From Palsa-343 sp036269135 (GTDB lineage Bacteria; Acidobacteriota; Terriglobia; Terriglobales; Acidobacteriaceae), in contig DATASQ010000022.1 in assembly GCA_036269135.1 (NCBI GenBank), forward strand, positions 140,117 to 204,116: DNA of 64,000 bases, in the 5' to 3' direction. Each line of letters begins with the position of its first letter. Position 1 is the stretch's first letter. The translations under genes were made by a program, and so were the position numbers. The notes below the pieces were generated by a model that saw nothing but the letters and a program-made list of their open reading frames with translations, ran no database searches and was not told the origin of the DNA. Positions 43,249 through 51,438 of this stretch are shown in pieces.

Positions 43249-44366
43249 GAATCGATGCCATTCTGCTTCGTGAAATTCGACTTCCTCTCGTTAAGCCTTT
43301 TCAAACCAGCTTTGGCACCACGACGGAGCGCCGGATTCTTCTCATCGAGCTGCGCGCCGAAGGCCTGACCGGCTGGGGCGAGTGCGTCGCGGGCGAGCAC
43401 CCGTTCTTTTCCGACGAGACCGTGGATACTGCCTGGCTGGTGATCCAAAGCGAACTGGGGCCGATGCTGGCGAATGCGGAGCCGGAGCACGGCGGAAAAT
43501 GTCCCGGCATCTTCCGTCAGGTGCGCGGTCACCGCATGGCCAAGGCAGCGCTTGAGAATGCGGTGTGGGATCTGGAAGCGCAGATGCGCCGCATTCCCCT
43601 CGCGAGCCTGCTGGGCGGAACGCGGGAGACGATCGACTGCGGCGTCTCGATCGGCATTCAGCCGACCCTGGAGCAGCAGCTGGCCGAGGTGGAAAAAGAG
43701 CTGGCCGCGGGCTATCAGCGCATCAAGCTGAAGTGCAAACCGGGCTGGGACGTGCGGGTCTTCGAGGCAGTGCGCAATCGCTGGCCGGATATTCAGTTGA
43801 GCTGCGACGCCAATTCGGCTTACCGTCTCAACGATTCCGACCATATCGTCGGCTTCGACGACTTCAACCTGCTCATGATCGAGCAGCCGCTGTGGGCGGA
43901 CGATTTCTATTTCCATTCCATGCTCCAGAAGCGGCTGGAGACGCCGATTTGCCTCGACGAGTCGATCCGCAACCGTCGCGACGCGCTGGCGGCGATCGAT
44001 ATGGAGTCCTGCCGGATCATCAACATCAAATGCGGGCGCGTGGGCGGCTTCAGCGAAGCCATCGCCGTGCATAACGCTGCGCAGGAGCGCGGCGTGCCGG
44101 TGTGGTGCGGCGGCATGCTGGAAACCGGCATCGGGCGGTCGCACAATATAGCGCTGTCGTCGCTGGACAACTTCACCCTGCCCGGCGATGTTTCCGCCTC
44201 GAAACGGTACTGGAAGGAAGACATCATCGAGCCGGAAGTCGAGGTTTCGAAGAGCGGCGAGATTGTGGTTCCGGAAACGCCGGGCCGCGGTTTTGAGGTG
44301 CGCACCGATCTGGTGGAGAAGCTGACGGTGCGGCGTGAGGAAATTCGGGCGATGGCGGTCGCTTAG
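43245..44366 (+). CDS. menC: N-acylamino-acid racemase / o-succinylbenzoate synthase (enolase superfamily)
   Basis: A 373-aa TIM-barrel enzyme of the MLE subgroup. The catalytic K-x-K is in RIKLKCKPGWD (about residue 165). Metal ligands lie in SCDANSAY, LMIEQPL and ICLDES, and the second catalytic Lys in INIKCGRVGGFS. The N-terminal capping domain includes PFQTSFGTTTERR. OSB synthase (menaquinone) and N-succinylamino-acid racemase share this sequence. The neighbouring GNAT gene and lack of men genes favour the racemase role. Together they could convert D- to L-amino acids through N-succinyl intermediates. A terminator follows at 44392. Confidence 0.88.
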   Translation: MRIDAILLREIRLPLVKPFQTSFGTTTERRILLIELRAEGLTGWGECVAGEHPFFSDETVDTAWLVIQSELGPMLANAEPEHGGKCPGIFRQVRGHRMAKAALENAVWDLEAQMRRIPLASLLGGTRETIDCGVSIGIQPTLEQQLAEVEKELAAGYQRIKLKCKPGWDVRVFEAVRNRWPDIQLSCDANSAYRLNDSDHIVGFDDFNLLMIEQPLWADDFYFHSMLQKRLETPICLDESIRNRRDALAAIDMESCRIINIKCGRVGGFSEAIAVHNAAQERGVPVWCGGMLETGIGRSHNIALSSLDNFTLPGDVSASKRYWKEDIIEPEVEVSKSGEIVVPETPGRGFEVRTDLVEKLTVRREEIRAMAVA

Positions 44367-44391
44367 CCGCTGAGTCGAAGATTCAAACAAA

Positions 44392-44420
44392 GGGGAGCGG
44401 CTGCGGCTGCTCCCTTTCTC
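44392..44420 (+). terminator. Rho-independent terminator after the racemase gene
   Basis: GGGAGC...GCTCCC forms the base of a GC-rich hairpin (GGCTGCGGCT loop region) followed by TTTCTCTTT, 26 nt after the stop codon and 29 nt before the GDSL gene start. Confidence 0.75.
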
Positions 44421-44448
44421 TTTGCACCAGCGTGATAGGGTGTTGGCC

Positions 44449-45246
44449 ATGAAGAATCTTCTGATGGTTTTGACGGCGGCTATTTTGGCCGGCGGCGTGG
44501 TCGTGCGGGCGCAGGCGCCGCCTCCGGTACAGGCGACGGCGGCAGACGGTTATCAGGCGGCGCACAGCCTGGAGATGTATCGCGAGAGCAATGCGCGGAT
44601 GTTCATGAACGACTTCGGGCAGCTGGAGCGTTATCGCGCAGCCGATGCTTCGCTGGCGTCTCCGATGGCGGGCGAGCCGCGCGTGGTCTTCTTTGGAGAC
44701 TCGATCACGGATATCTGGAACCTGGATACGTCGTTTCCGGGCAAGCACTACATCAATCGCGGCATCAGCGGCCAGACGACGCCGCAGATGCTGGTGCGCT
44801 TTCGCCAGGACGTGATCGATCTGCATCCGGCCGTGGTGGTGATTCTGGCTGGAACGAACGACATTGCCGGCAACTCGGGACCGGAGACGCTGGAGCAGAT
44901 CGAGGACGATTACGCGAGCTTTGCGGAACTGGCGCGAGCCAACGGGATTCGCGTGGTCTTCTCCTCGGTGACTCCGATTAACGCTATGAACCAGCGAGCG
45001 CTTTCGTTTTATCTGCAGCGCTCACCGGAGAAGATTCTGGCGCTGAACGTGTGGCTGAAAAAGTATTGCGCCGAGCACGATCTGGTTTACCTCGATTACT
45101 TCTCGGCGATGGTCGACGATCAGGGATTTCTGAAGAGGGATCTGACCGGCGATGGGCTGCATCCCAACGCGGCCGGTTTTGCGGTGATCGCGCCGCTGGC
45201 TGAAGCGGCGATTACGAAGTCGCTGGCGCAGCCGCTGGGCCGATGA
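44449..45246 (+). CDS. Exported SGNH/GDSL-family hydrolase
   Basis: A 265-aa secreted esterase-like protein. The signal peptide covers about residues 1-22 (ending VVVRAQA). Block I is VVFFGDSITDIW (catalytic Ser, about 83), block II NRGISGQTT, block III ILAGTNDIAG, block V GDGLHPNAAGF with catalytic Asp/His. It most resembles sugar-acetyl or platelet-activating-factor-acetylhydrolase-like esterases that deacetylate carbohydrates. Start 44449 gives the signal peptide directly; the extension to 44422 lies in the upstream terminator. It stands alone, before the long intergenic region. Confidence 0.87.
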   Translation: MKNLLMVLTAAILAGGVVVRAQAPPPVQATAADGYQAAHSLEMYRESNARMFMNDFGQLERYRAADASLASPMAGEPRVVFFGDSITDIWNLDTSFPGKHYINRGISGQTTPQMLVRFRQDVIDLHPAVVVILAGTNDIAGNSGPETLEQIEDDYASFAELARANGIRVVFSSVTPINAMNQRALSFYLQRSPEKILALNVWLKKYCAEHDLVYLDYFSAMVDDQGFLKRDLTGDGLHPNAAGFAVIAPLAEAAITKSLAQPLGR

Positions 45247-45444
45247 GGACCCCTCCACCCCCCCAGGGTTAAGTTTTTCGTTCAGTACCCTGTTTGCCGT
45301 TAAATACGGTTTTCTTTTGGAGGCTCCAAACGGTGAGTACCGGGAAACAGAGTAGATTTTGAAGGCCCCAAAGCAGGGGATGGAGAATCGGGAACAGGGA
45401 CACGACGGAAAACACGGTAGTTGTTTGGAGGCTTCAAAGGAGCG

Positions 45445-45470
45445 GCCGGTAGCCAGTCGCCGGTAGCGGC
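45445..45470. repeat. Heptanucleotide tandem repeat (GCCGGTA unit)
   Basis: Three to four 7-bp units (gccggta, gccagtc, gccggta, gcggc) share the exact unit of the array after infB at 30338. Confidence 0.7.
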
Positions 45471-45523
45471 GCAAAACCTGGGGTCGCGAATTGGATGGGG
45501 CAGGAACATGTTGGGCATAGGAA

Positions 45524-45549
45524 AAGGCCGCCGATGGCGGCCTTTTTTT
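45524..45549 (+). terminator. Orphan rho-independent terminator
   Basis: A stem GGCCGCC / GGCGGCC with a GAT loop is followed by TTTTTTTG. It lies 280 nt beyond the GDSL stop codon with no ORF in between. It may end the GDSL transcript or an unannotated small RNA starting in 45.25-45.5 kb. Confidence 0.85.
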
Positions 45550-45601
45550 GATTCTTCCCCTCTATTATCAGAATAGCAGTTGGGGCTGAGTTTGCTGCCA
45601 G

Positions 45602-46074
45602 ATTTCCACAGAAATTTTGGCGCGGAAGTTCTTTTGTATCAATGATTGTTACTTTGGTTTGCTTTGGTACCCCTTGACACGTTTTCCACATCGGCCGTCT
45701 CCCACGAATCAGCGGCAGTGCGGCAGATGAAGGCGCGGGCGGGTTTTCTTCCTCGGGCCCGGCGAAGAGCCTGCGGCATTTCTTCATTCACTACTGCAAT
45801 CCTGACAGGACAAGTGCTTGATGCGACGGAGATCGCGGAGCGTCGAACGGTGACGGCTCAGGGTCGGATCGTCTCCCGGAAGGCTGAGTGCAGAAGGCCC
45901 GCGATCACAGGTCCACAGGGATCAACACAGATTTCCACAGGCGTCAGAGCGCCAGCCAGTATAGCTCCGGAAGCGGCAGCGGTCTTTTCCCCGTTCAGGG
46001 GAAGCCGGATGGTTCTTTTGTGTATGCATCTCTCAGGTCGTGAGGGGTTACCGTCGTGTTATTTGATTTCCACA
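45602..46074 (+). promoter_or_regulatory. Cluster of four DnaA-box-like NTTTCCACA elements
   Basis: ATTTCCACA at 45602-45610, TTTTCCACA at 45682-45690, ATTTCCACA at 45931-45939 and ATTTCCACA at 46066-46074 are all on the plus strand. The second fits TTWTNCACA exactly; the others differ at the first base. They may be DnaA sites or another direct-repeat family. No dnaA, dnaN or gidA is nearby. Confidence 0.35.
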
Positions 46075-46402
46075 CAATGGCTTGTAAGGTTATGCAGGCA
46101 ATCGTATTGCACCACAGAGTGCCTCGTGATTTCGCGGATTGCGAGCGCGACCGGGCCTCCGGGCCCGATCCGGCAGTGCTGAAAGCAGGTGACTGCGGAA
46201 AGCACCCGCGCCGCTCGCCGTACCCAGAAAGTGCGAGCCGAAGGCCGTAAGAACCGAGATGTTCCAGAGCAAGCGGGGGACTGCGCATCCCGTCTTGCTG
46301 GACGTGCTGATTTGCCGGGCCATTTTTTTCGAGGGGTTGAGCAAGCCCCATGCCCTCTGCCGGGTTTTCCCGAACTGCCATTGAGAGCGGGTCTCCTCCA
46401 CC

Positions 46403-49400
46403 GTGAATGCCGAGCAGCTGCTGTCGGAATTGCGAACCCTGGACATCCAGATCAGTGTCGATGGCGACCGGCTGCGCTGCAGCGCGCCCGAAGGACGGCT
46501 GACCCCGGACCTTGAAGAGAGAATTCAGGTTGCCAAGCCGGAGCTGCTGCGGAAACTAAGAGCATCGAAGGCAGCGACGGCCATTCCGCGGCGGCCAGCG
46601 GGGAGCGGGCCTTTGCCGCTGTCGTTCGCGCAGGAGCGGTTCTGGCTGCTGCAGAATCTCGATCCGCAGAGCACGGCATTCAACATCACCGCGGTCCTGC
46701 CTTTCCTGGGGCCTGTGGATCTGGACGCGCTGCGTTGGGCGCTGGAGTCGGTAGCGCTGCGGCGCGAAATGCTGCGGACCCGGTTCCCGGAAGAGCGGGG
46801 ACTCCCGGTGCAGGTGATTGAGGACGAAGCGGCTCCGTTCGTGGAGGTGTGGGACGGGACCCGCCTGCCGGAGGCGGAACGGGCAGCGGCGATGGAAGAA
46901 CAGATTCGCGAAGCGTCGCGGCAGCGCCTGGACCTGCAGAAGGGACCTCTGCTGCGGATGAAAGTTTTGCGGGCGAGCGAGGAGGAGCAATCGCTCGTTC
47001 TGACGGTCCACCACATTCTGTGCGATGCATGGGGCATGGGGATTCTGATCGCGGAGCTGAAAGGCTTTTACGGGCAGAGGACCGGGGCGTGGGCGTGGCA
47101 GGCCCCGGAGCTGCCGGTTCAATACGGGGACTATGCGGTATGGGAGCGGCAGCGGGAGCAGGCGGGAGCATTCCGCTCGCAGCTGGCGTACTGGAAAGAA
47201 AAACTCCGCGACGTGCCTCCGTATCTGGACCTGCCGACCGATCGGCCGCACACGGTATCGCTGCCGTTTGAGGCGAAGCTGGAGCCGCTGCAGCTGGACG
47301 CGGCAACGTCGAAGGAGTTGAAGGCGCGGATGGCCGAGGCGGGGACCACCCCGTTCATGACGCTGCTGGCGGTCTATCAGGCGCTGCTCCATCGCTACAC
47401 GAAGCAACAGACGATTGTGGTGGGAACGCCGGTTTCGACGCGAACGCGTCCGGAGCTGGAGCGGCTGATCGGCTGCCTGATCAATACTCATGCGCTGCGC
47501 TGCGATTTTCGCGAAGGGATCACGACGAGGGAACTGCTGCAGCAGGTGCGCGGGACGGTGCTGGAGTCGCTGGAGCACAGCGATGTGCCGTTTGAGAGAG
47601 TGGTGAGCGAGGTGGTACGGGAGCGCAACCTCGCCCGATCGCCCTTGTTCCAGACGGCGTTTATCGAGCAGAAGACGCCGCACTCCGGGGAATTCCGGAT
47701 CGTGAGCGGGGGAACGACCTTCGACCTGACGGTGTACGTGTGGGAGACGGAAGAGGGCTTTAGGGGATCGATCGAGTACGACGGAAATCTGTTCGACGCG
47801 GGCACGATCGCCTGTCTGGCGGGCGCCTACGCAACGCTGGCGGCGGAGATGGCGCGGAATCCGGAGATTCCGATTGACGAGCTGCCGCTGGTGAGCGAGG
47901 AGCAGGAAGCGGCGTGGTTCGGCAAGAGCCAGGGCGCGTCGATGGCGGTTCCGGAAGAAGGCGTCGACCTGTGGATCGAGCGGCAGGCGAAGAAGAGCCC
48001 GAATGCCGTGGCGGTGGTTTCTGGGGAGCGGGAGCTGACCTATCGCGAGGTGAGTGAGCGATCGAGCCAACTGGCCAACCGGCTGCGGACGCTGGGAGCA
48101 GGCCCGGAGACGGTGGTGGCGGTGTGTCTGGAGCGGTCGCCCGAGCTGGTGGTCGCCGCGCTGGCGGTATGGAAGGCGGGGGGCGCTTACGTGCCCATCG
48201 ATCCGCATTTTCCGGCCAGCCGCGTGGCGCTGATGCTCGAGGATTCCGGCGCGACGGTGCTGGTGACCGAAAGCGGGTTGCTGCGGCGGATGCCGGCGAC
48301 GCTGCCGGCAGTGATCTGCCTGGATCGGGAGCGGGGATCGCTGGGGCGGGAGAGCCGGGAGGCGCCGATTGCCTCGACGACCGGGAAGGCGCTGGCGTAT
48401 GTGCTGTACACGTCGGGATCGACCGGCGTGCCGAAGGGCGTGGAGATCACGCATGGGGCGCTGGTGAATTTCCTGCTGTCGATGCAGCGGGAGCCGGGGC
48501 TGGAGCCGGATGACCGTCTGCTGGCGGTGACGACATTCTCTTTCGATATTGCGGGACTGGAGCTGTATCTGCCGCTGGTGAGCGGGGCGCGGGTGGTCAT
48601 GGCGCCGCGCGAGGCAACGCTGGAGGGCGGCGCGCTGGCCGAGCTGATCCGGGAGGCGGGGATCACGGTGATGCAGGCGACCCCGGTGACCTGGCGGATG
48701 CTGCTGCAGTCGGGATGGAAGGGCTTTGCCGGGATGAAGATCCTGTGCGGAGGCGAGGCGCTGCCCCGGGATCTGGCGGACGCATTGCTCGCGACGGGCG
48801 CGGAGGTTTGGAACCTGTACGGTCCAACGGAAACGACCATCTGGTCCACGGTGGATCGCGTGCGGCGCGAAGGGAAGATCACGATTGGGCGGCCGGTGGC
48901 CAATACCCGGGTGCATGTTCTGGACGAGCGGGGAGAGCCGGTGCCGCCGGGCGTGGTGGGCGAGCTGACCATCGGCGGCCGCGGGCTGGCCCGCGGGTAT
49001 CGCCATCGTGAGGAAGAGAACCGGGAGCGGTTTATCCGGAGCGAGCGGTATGGCGGAACGCGTTTGTATCGGACGGGCGACTGGGCGCGGTGGCTGTCGG
49101 ACGGGCGAATCGAGTGCCTGGGACGCGCCGACCATCAGGTGAAGCTGCGCGGGTATCGGATCGAGCCGGGAGAAATTGAGGCAGCGCTGCACCGGCAGGC
49201 CGAAGTGCGCGAGGCCGCGGTGGTGGTGCGAGAGGATCGGGCGGGCGAACCGCGGCTGGTGGCGTATGTGGCGCCGCGGGCTGGAGCGGCGATGGAGGCC
49301 GGGGCGCTGCGTACGGCGCTGGGAAAGGTTCTGCCCGAATACATGGTTCCGTCGCTGTTCCGGCAGGTGCATGCGCTGCCGCTGACGGCGAATCGCAAGG

Positions 49401-50593
49401 TGGACCGGAAGGCGCTGCTGGGGCCGAAGTTCGCGCCGGGAACGGGCAGCGACCGGGACGGGGCGAAGGACGAAGCCGAGGATGGACGAACGGAGGGGAC
49501 GGCGCAGCCCAGGAATCACGTCGAGGCGGTGATCGCCGAGGTGTGGCGCGAGGTGCTGAACACCGCCGCGTTTGGGATATTCGACGATTTCTTTGTGCTG
49601 GGGGGACATTCGCTGTCGGCGGCGGCGCTGGTGGCGCGGCTGCGCACGGAGCTGGAGATGGAGCTGCCGCTGCGCGCCGTTTTTCTTGACCCGACGATTG
49701 CCGGGCTGTCCAGCCATATTGCGTACGACGCGGCGCTGGGCGGATACCGGTACAGCGCGGAGATTCCGGAGTGGAACTGTCTGGTGCCGGTGCAGCCGAG
49801 AGGCGCGCGGACGCCCTTCTTTTTCATCACCGGGTACCAGAATTCCGACGATACGCTGCAGTTCCTGACACCGCTGATCCAGTATTTCGGCAAGGACCAG
49901 CCGGTGTTCGGCTTCCGGCCGCGGTGGACCTTCGGGGGCGCCGATTACGAGTCGGTGGAAGAGATGGCGCGGGAGTTCCTGAAGGAAATGCGGGCGGTGC
50001 AGCCGCACGGACCGTATCTGCTGGGCGGCATGTGCGTGGGCGGGATCGCCGCTCTGGAGCTGGCGCGGGTGCTGATGGAAGAGGGCGAGCAGATTCAGCT
50101 CATGTTGCTGGTGGATACGGAGCGCTCCGGCCCGGAAACCCTGCGTGCCGCGGAGCGGAACTACATCCGGCGGCGGATGCGGCATATGCGCGAGGTGCTG
50201 GGGACCATCGCGCACGCGGAGAAGCGGGAGAAGGTTCGCATGGTCCGGACGCTGTTCCGCCGCAAGATGGGCTGGGAGGACGATCCCGCGATTGTGGAAC
50301 AGGACCGCTATTACCAGTCGAAGATGCGGTACTGGCGGATGCTGTATGCGCACTGTCCGCGGCGATACCCGGGACGGCTGATGTTGATTGTGAATGAGGA
50401 GCAGCACCGCCTGAGTCCGGACCTTGGCTGGACGGGCTTTGGCGAGGGCGGGCTGGCAATTCAGATGAGCCCCGGCACGCACGAGACCCTGTTCACCGAG
50501 CACCGCAAAGCGGTAGCGGAGACGATTCTGCAGTGCATCGATGAGGCGAGCCGGACGGCGCTGCCGGAGCGGGCCGCGAAGGGGGGAGTGTGA
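46403..50593 (+). CDS. Non-ribosomal peptide synthetase, TubC-docking-C-A(Gly)-PCP-TE
   Basis: A 1396-aa single-module NRPS with a GTG start. Residues 1-53 match a TubC-type N-terminal docking domain (ISVDGDRLRCSAPEGRL). C domain about 70-490, with SFAQERFW and HHILCDAW (about 203; the usual final Gly is Ala). A domain about 525-1015 with YTSGSTGVPKG, YGPTETT and ANRKVD. The specificity residues read by eye as D-I-L-Q-L-G-L-I-W-K, a glycine code. PCP Ser1070 is in LGGHSLSA. TE about 1110-1390 has GGMCVGG, so Cys1211 replaces the nucleophilic Ser. It would accept an upstream acyl chain, add glycine and release the product. First gene of the operon, overlapping the ABC gene by 4 nt. Confidence 0.93.
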   Translation: MNAEQLLSELRTLDIQISVDGDRLRCSAPEGRLTPDLEERIQVAKPELLRKLRASKAATAIPRRPAGSGPLPLSFAQERFWLLQNLDPQSTAFNITAVLPFLGPVDLDALRWALESVALRREMLRTRFPEERGLPVQVIEDEAAPFVEVWDGTRLPEAERAAAMEEQIREASRQRLDLQKGPLLRMKVLRASEEEQSLVLTVHHILCDAWGMGILIAELKGFYGQRTGAWAWQAPELPVQYGDYAVWERQREQAGAFRSQLAYWKEKLRDVPPYLDLPTDRPHTVSLPFEAKLEPLQLDAATSKELKARMAEAGTTPFMTLLAVYQALLHRYTKQQTIVVGTPVSTRTRPELERLIGCLINTHALRCDFREGITTRELLQQVRGTVLESLEHSDVPFERVVSEVVRERNLARSPLFQTAFIEQKTPHSGEFRIVSGGTTFDLTVYVWETEEGFRGSIEYDGNLFDAGTIACLAGAYATLAAEMARNPEIPIDELPLVSEEQEAAWFGKSQGASMAVPEEGVDLWIERQAKKSPNAVAVVSGERELTYREVSERSSQLANRLRTLGAGPETVVAVCLERSPELVVAALAVWKAGGAYVPIDPHFPASRVALMLEDSGATVLVTESGLLRRMPATLPAVICLDRERGSLGRESREAPIASTTGKALAYVLYTSGSTGVPKGVEITHGALVNFLLSMQREPGLEPDDRLLAVTTFSFDIAGLELYLPLVSGARVVMAPREATLEGGALAELIREAGITVMQATPVTWRMLLQSGWKGFAGMKILCGGEALPRDLADALLATGAEVWNLYGPTETTIWSTVDRVRREGKITIGRPVANTRVHVLDERGEPVPPGVVGELTIGGRGLARGYRHREEENRERFIRSERYGGTRLYRTGDWARWLSDGRIECLGRADHQVKLRGYRIEPGEIEAALHRQAEVREAAVVVREDRAGEPRLVAYVAPRAGAAMEAGALRTALGKVLPEYMVPSLFRQVHALPLTANRKVDRKALLGPKFAPGTGSDRDGAKDEAEDGRTEGTAQPRNHVEAVIAEVWREVLNTAAFGIFDDFFVLGGHSLSAAALVARLRTELEMELPLRAVFLDPTIAGLSSHIAYDAALGGYRYSAEIPEWNCLVPVQPRGARTPFFFITGYQNSDDTLQFLTPLIQYFGKDQPVFGFRPRWTFGGADYESVEEMAREFLKEMRAVQPHGPYLLGGMCVGGIAALELARVLMEEGEQIQLMLLVDTERSGPETLRAAERNYIRRRMRHMREVLGTIAHAEKREKVRMVRTLFRRKMGWEDDPAIVEQDRYYQSKMRYWRMLYAHCPRRYPGRLMLIVNEEQHRLSPDLGWTGFGEGGLAIQMSPGTHETLFTEHRKAVAETILQCIDEASRTALPERAAKGGV

Positions 50594-51438
50594 GCCGCGC
50601 CGAGATCATGGAGAGCCCTGCGGACGCAGCGGTGCGGGGCGAGACGCCGGCGCCGATGATTGCGGTGCGCGACGTGACCATGCGGTTTCCGCTTCCCAAG
50701 CGATACCGCGAGTGGGTGACGCATCCGCTGCGGGCGCGGCGGGTAGTGACGGCGCTCGAACATGCGTCGGTGGAGATCCAGGCCGGGGACCGGATCGCGG
50801 TGATGGGTCCCAACGGAGCGGGGAAGACGACGCTGCTGAAGCTGATCAGCGGGCTGCTGTTTCCGTCGGAGGGGGAAGTTACGGTGAAGGGGCTGAGCAC
50901 GCTGCATCACAACGCGGCGGCGCGGAAGTCCGCGGGATTTGTCTTCAACGAGGAGCGGAGTTTTTACTGGCGGCTGACCGGGGTGCAGAACCTGGAGTTC
51001 TTCGGCGCGCTGGACAATCTGCGCGGGAAGGAACTGCACGCGCGCATCGGGGAGCTGATGCGGCTGGTGGGCCTGGAGGCGGCGGGCGATCAGCGGGTGA
51101 GCGGGTACAGCTCAGGCATGAAGCAGCGTCTGGCGCTGGCGCGGGTGATGCTGAGCGATCCGGAGGTGCTGATTCTGGACGAACCGACGCGGGCGCTGGA
51201 TCCGGTGGCCAGCGAGGAGATGGTGAATCTGATTTTGAAGGATATTCATCGCGGAGCGCGCAAGACGCTGCTGATCGCGACGCACCGTCCCGAAGAGGCG
51301 GTGACGCTGTGCAACAAGGTGATGGTGATCGATGGGGGGCGCATCCGGGGCTGCGTGAACCTGGCGCAGCTGCGTGAGGAGGGAACGGCGCTGCTGGACT
51401 ACTATCGCCGCTGTGTGGCGGGAGAGAAGGCGGCATGA
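50590..51438 (+). CDS. ABC-2 type transporter ATP-binding protein
   Basis: A 282-aa ATPase. Walker A is GPNGAGKTTLL (about residue 73), the signature YSSGMKQRLALARV (about 177) and Walker B LILDEPTRALD (about 197), with the H-loop in IATHRPEE. An N-terminal segment (KRYREWVTHPLRARRVVTAL) resembles exporters of the polysaccharide/drug class (NatA- or DrrA-like). It energises the permease encoded next, which it overlaps by 4 nt. The position inside the biosynthetic operon suggests export of the product or self-protection. Confidence 0.92.
   Translation: MSRAEIMESPADAAVRGETPAPMIAVRDVTMRFPLPKRYREWVTHPLRARRVVTALEHASVEIQAGDRIAVMGPNGAGKTTLLKLISGLLFPSEGEVTVKGLSTLHHNAAARKSAGFVFNEERSFYWRLTGVQNLEFFGALDNLRGKELHARIGELMRLVGLEAAGDQRVSGYSSGMKQRLALARVMLSDPEVLILDEPTRALDPVASEEMVNLILKDIHRGARKTLLIATHRPEEAVTLCNKVMVIDGGRIRGCVNLAQLREEGTALLDYYRRCVAGEKAA

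Larger units (their letters stand above)
45247..46402. other. 1.16-kb intergenic region before the NRPS/PKS operon
   Basis: The region has lower GC than its surroundings and no credible ORF; one 178-codon plus-strand frame (45646-46182) has no recognisable features. It contains a heptamer array (45445-45470), an intrinsic terminator (45524-45549) that follows no gene, and four NTTTCCACA elements between 45602 and 46074. TTGACA at 45674-45679 lacks a good -10 partner. The promoter of the biosynthetic operon should lie in the last few hundred bases, but I cannot place it. Confidence 0.6.

Noticed and set aside
45674..45702. TTGACA as a -35 box for the NRPS operon
   Set aside because: No TATAAT-like hexamer lies 16-18 nt downstream, and it is more than 700 nt from the first start codon.
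45602..46074. Replication origin suggested by DnaA-like boxes
   Set aside because: Three of four boxes mismatch the consensus, there is no clear AT-rich unwinding element, and no origin-associated genes (dnaA, dnaN, parAB, mnmG) are nearby.
45646..46182. 178-codon plus-strand frame before the NRPS as a gene
   Set aside because: Composition is Arg/Ser/Thr-rich with no family resemblance, no good ribosome-binding site, and it spans several repeat-like elements.
46556..50503. A 1315-codon open frame on the minus strand opposite the NRPS
   Set aside because: Its translation is Arg/Pro/His/Gln-rich with no recognisable domain and mirrors the NRPS in the GC-driven shadow frame. The same holds for long minus frames opposite infB (27320-29998) and nusA (24642-27080).
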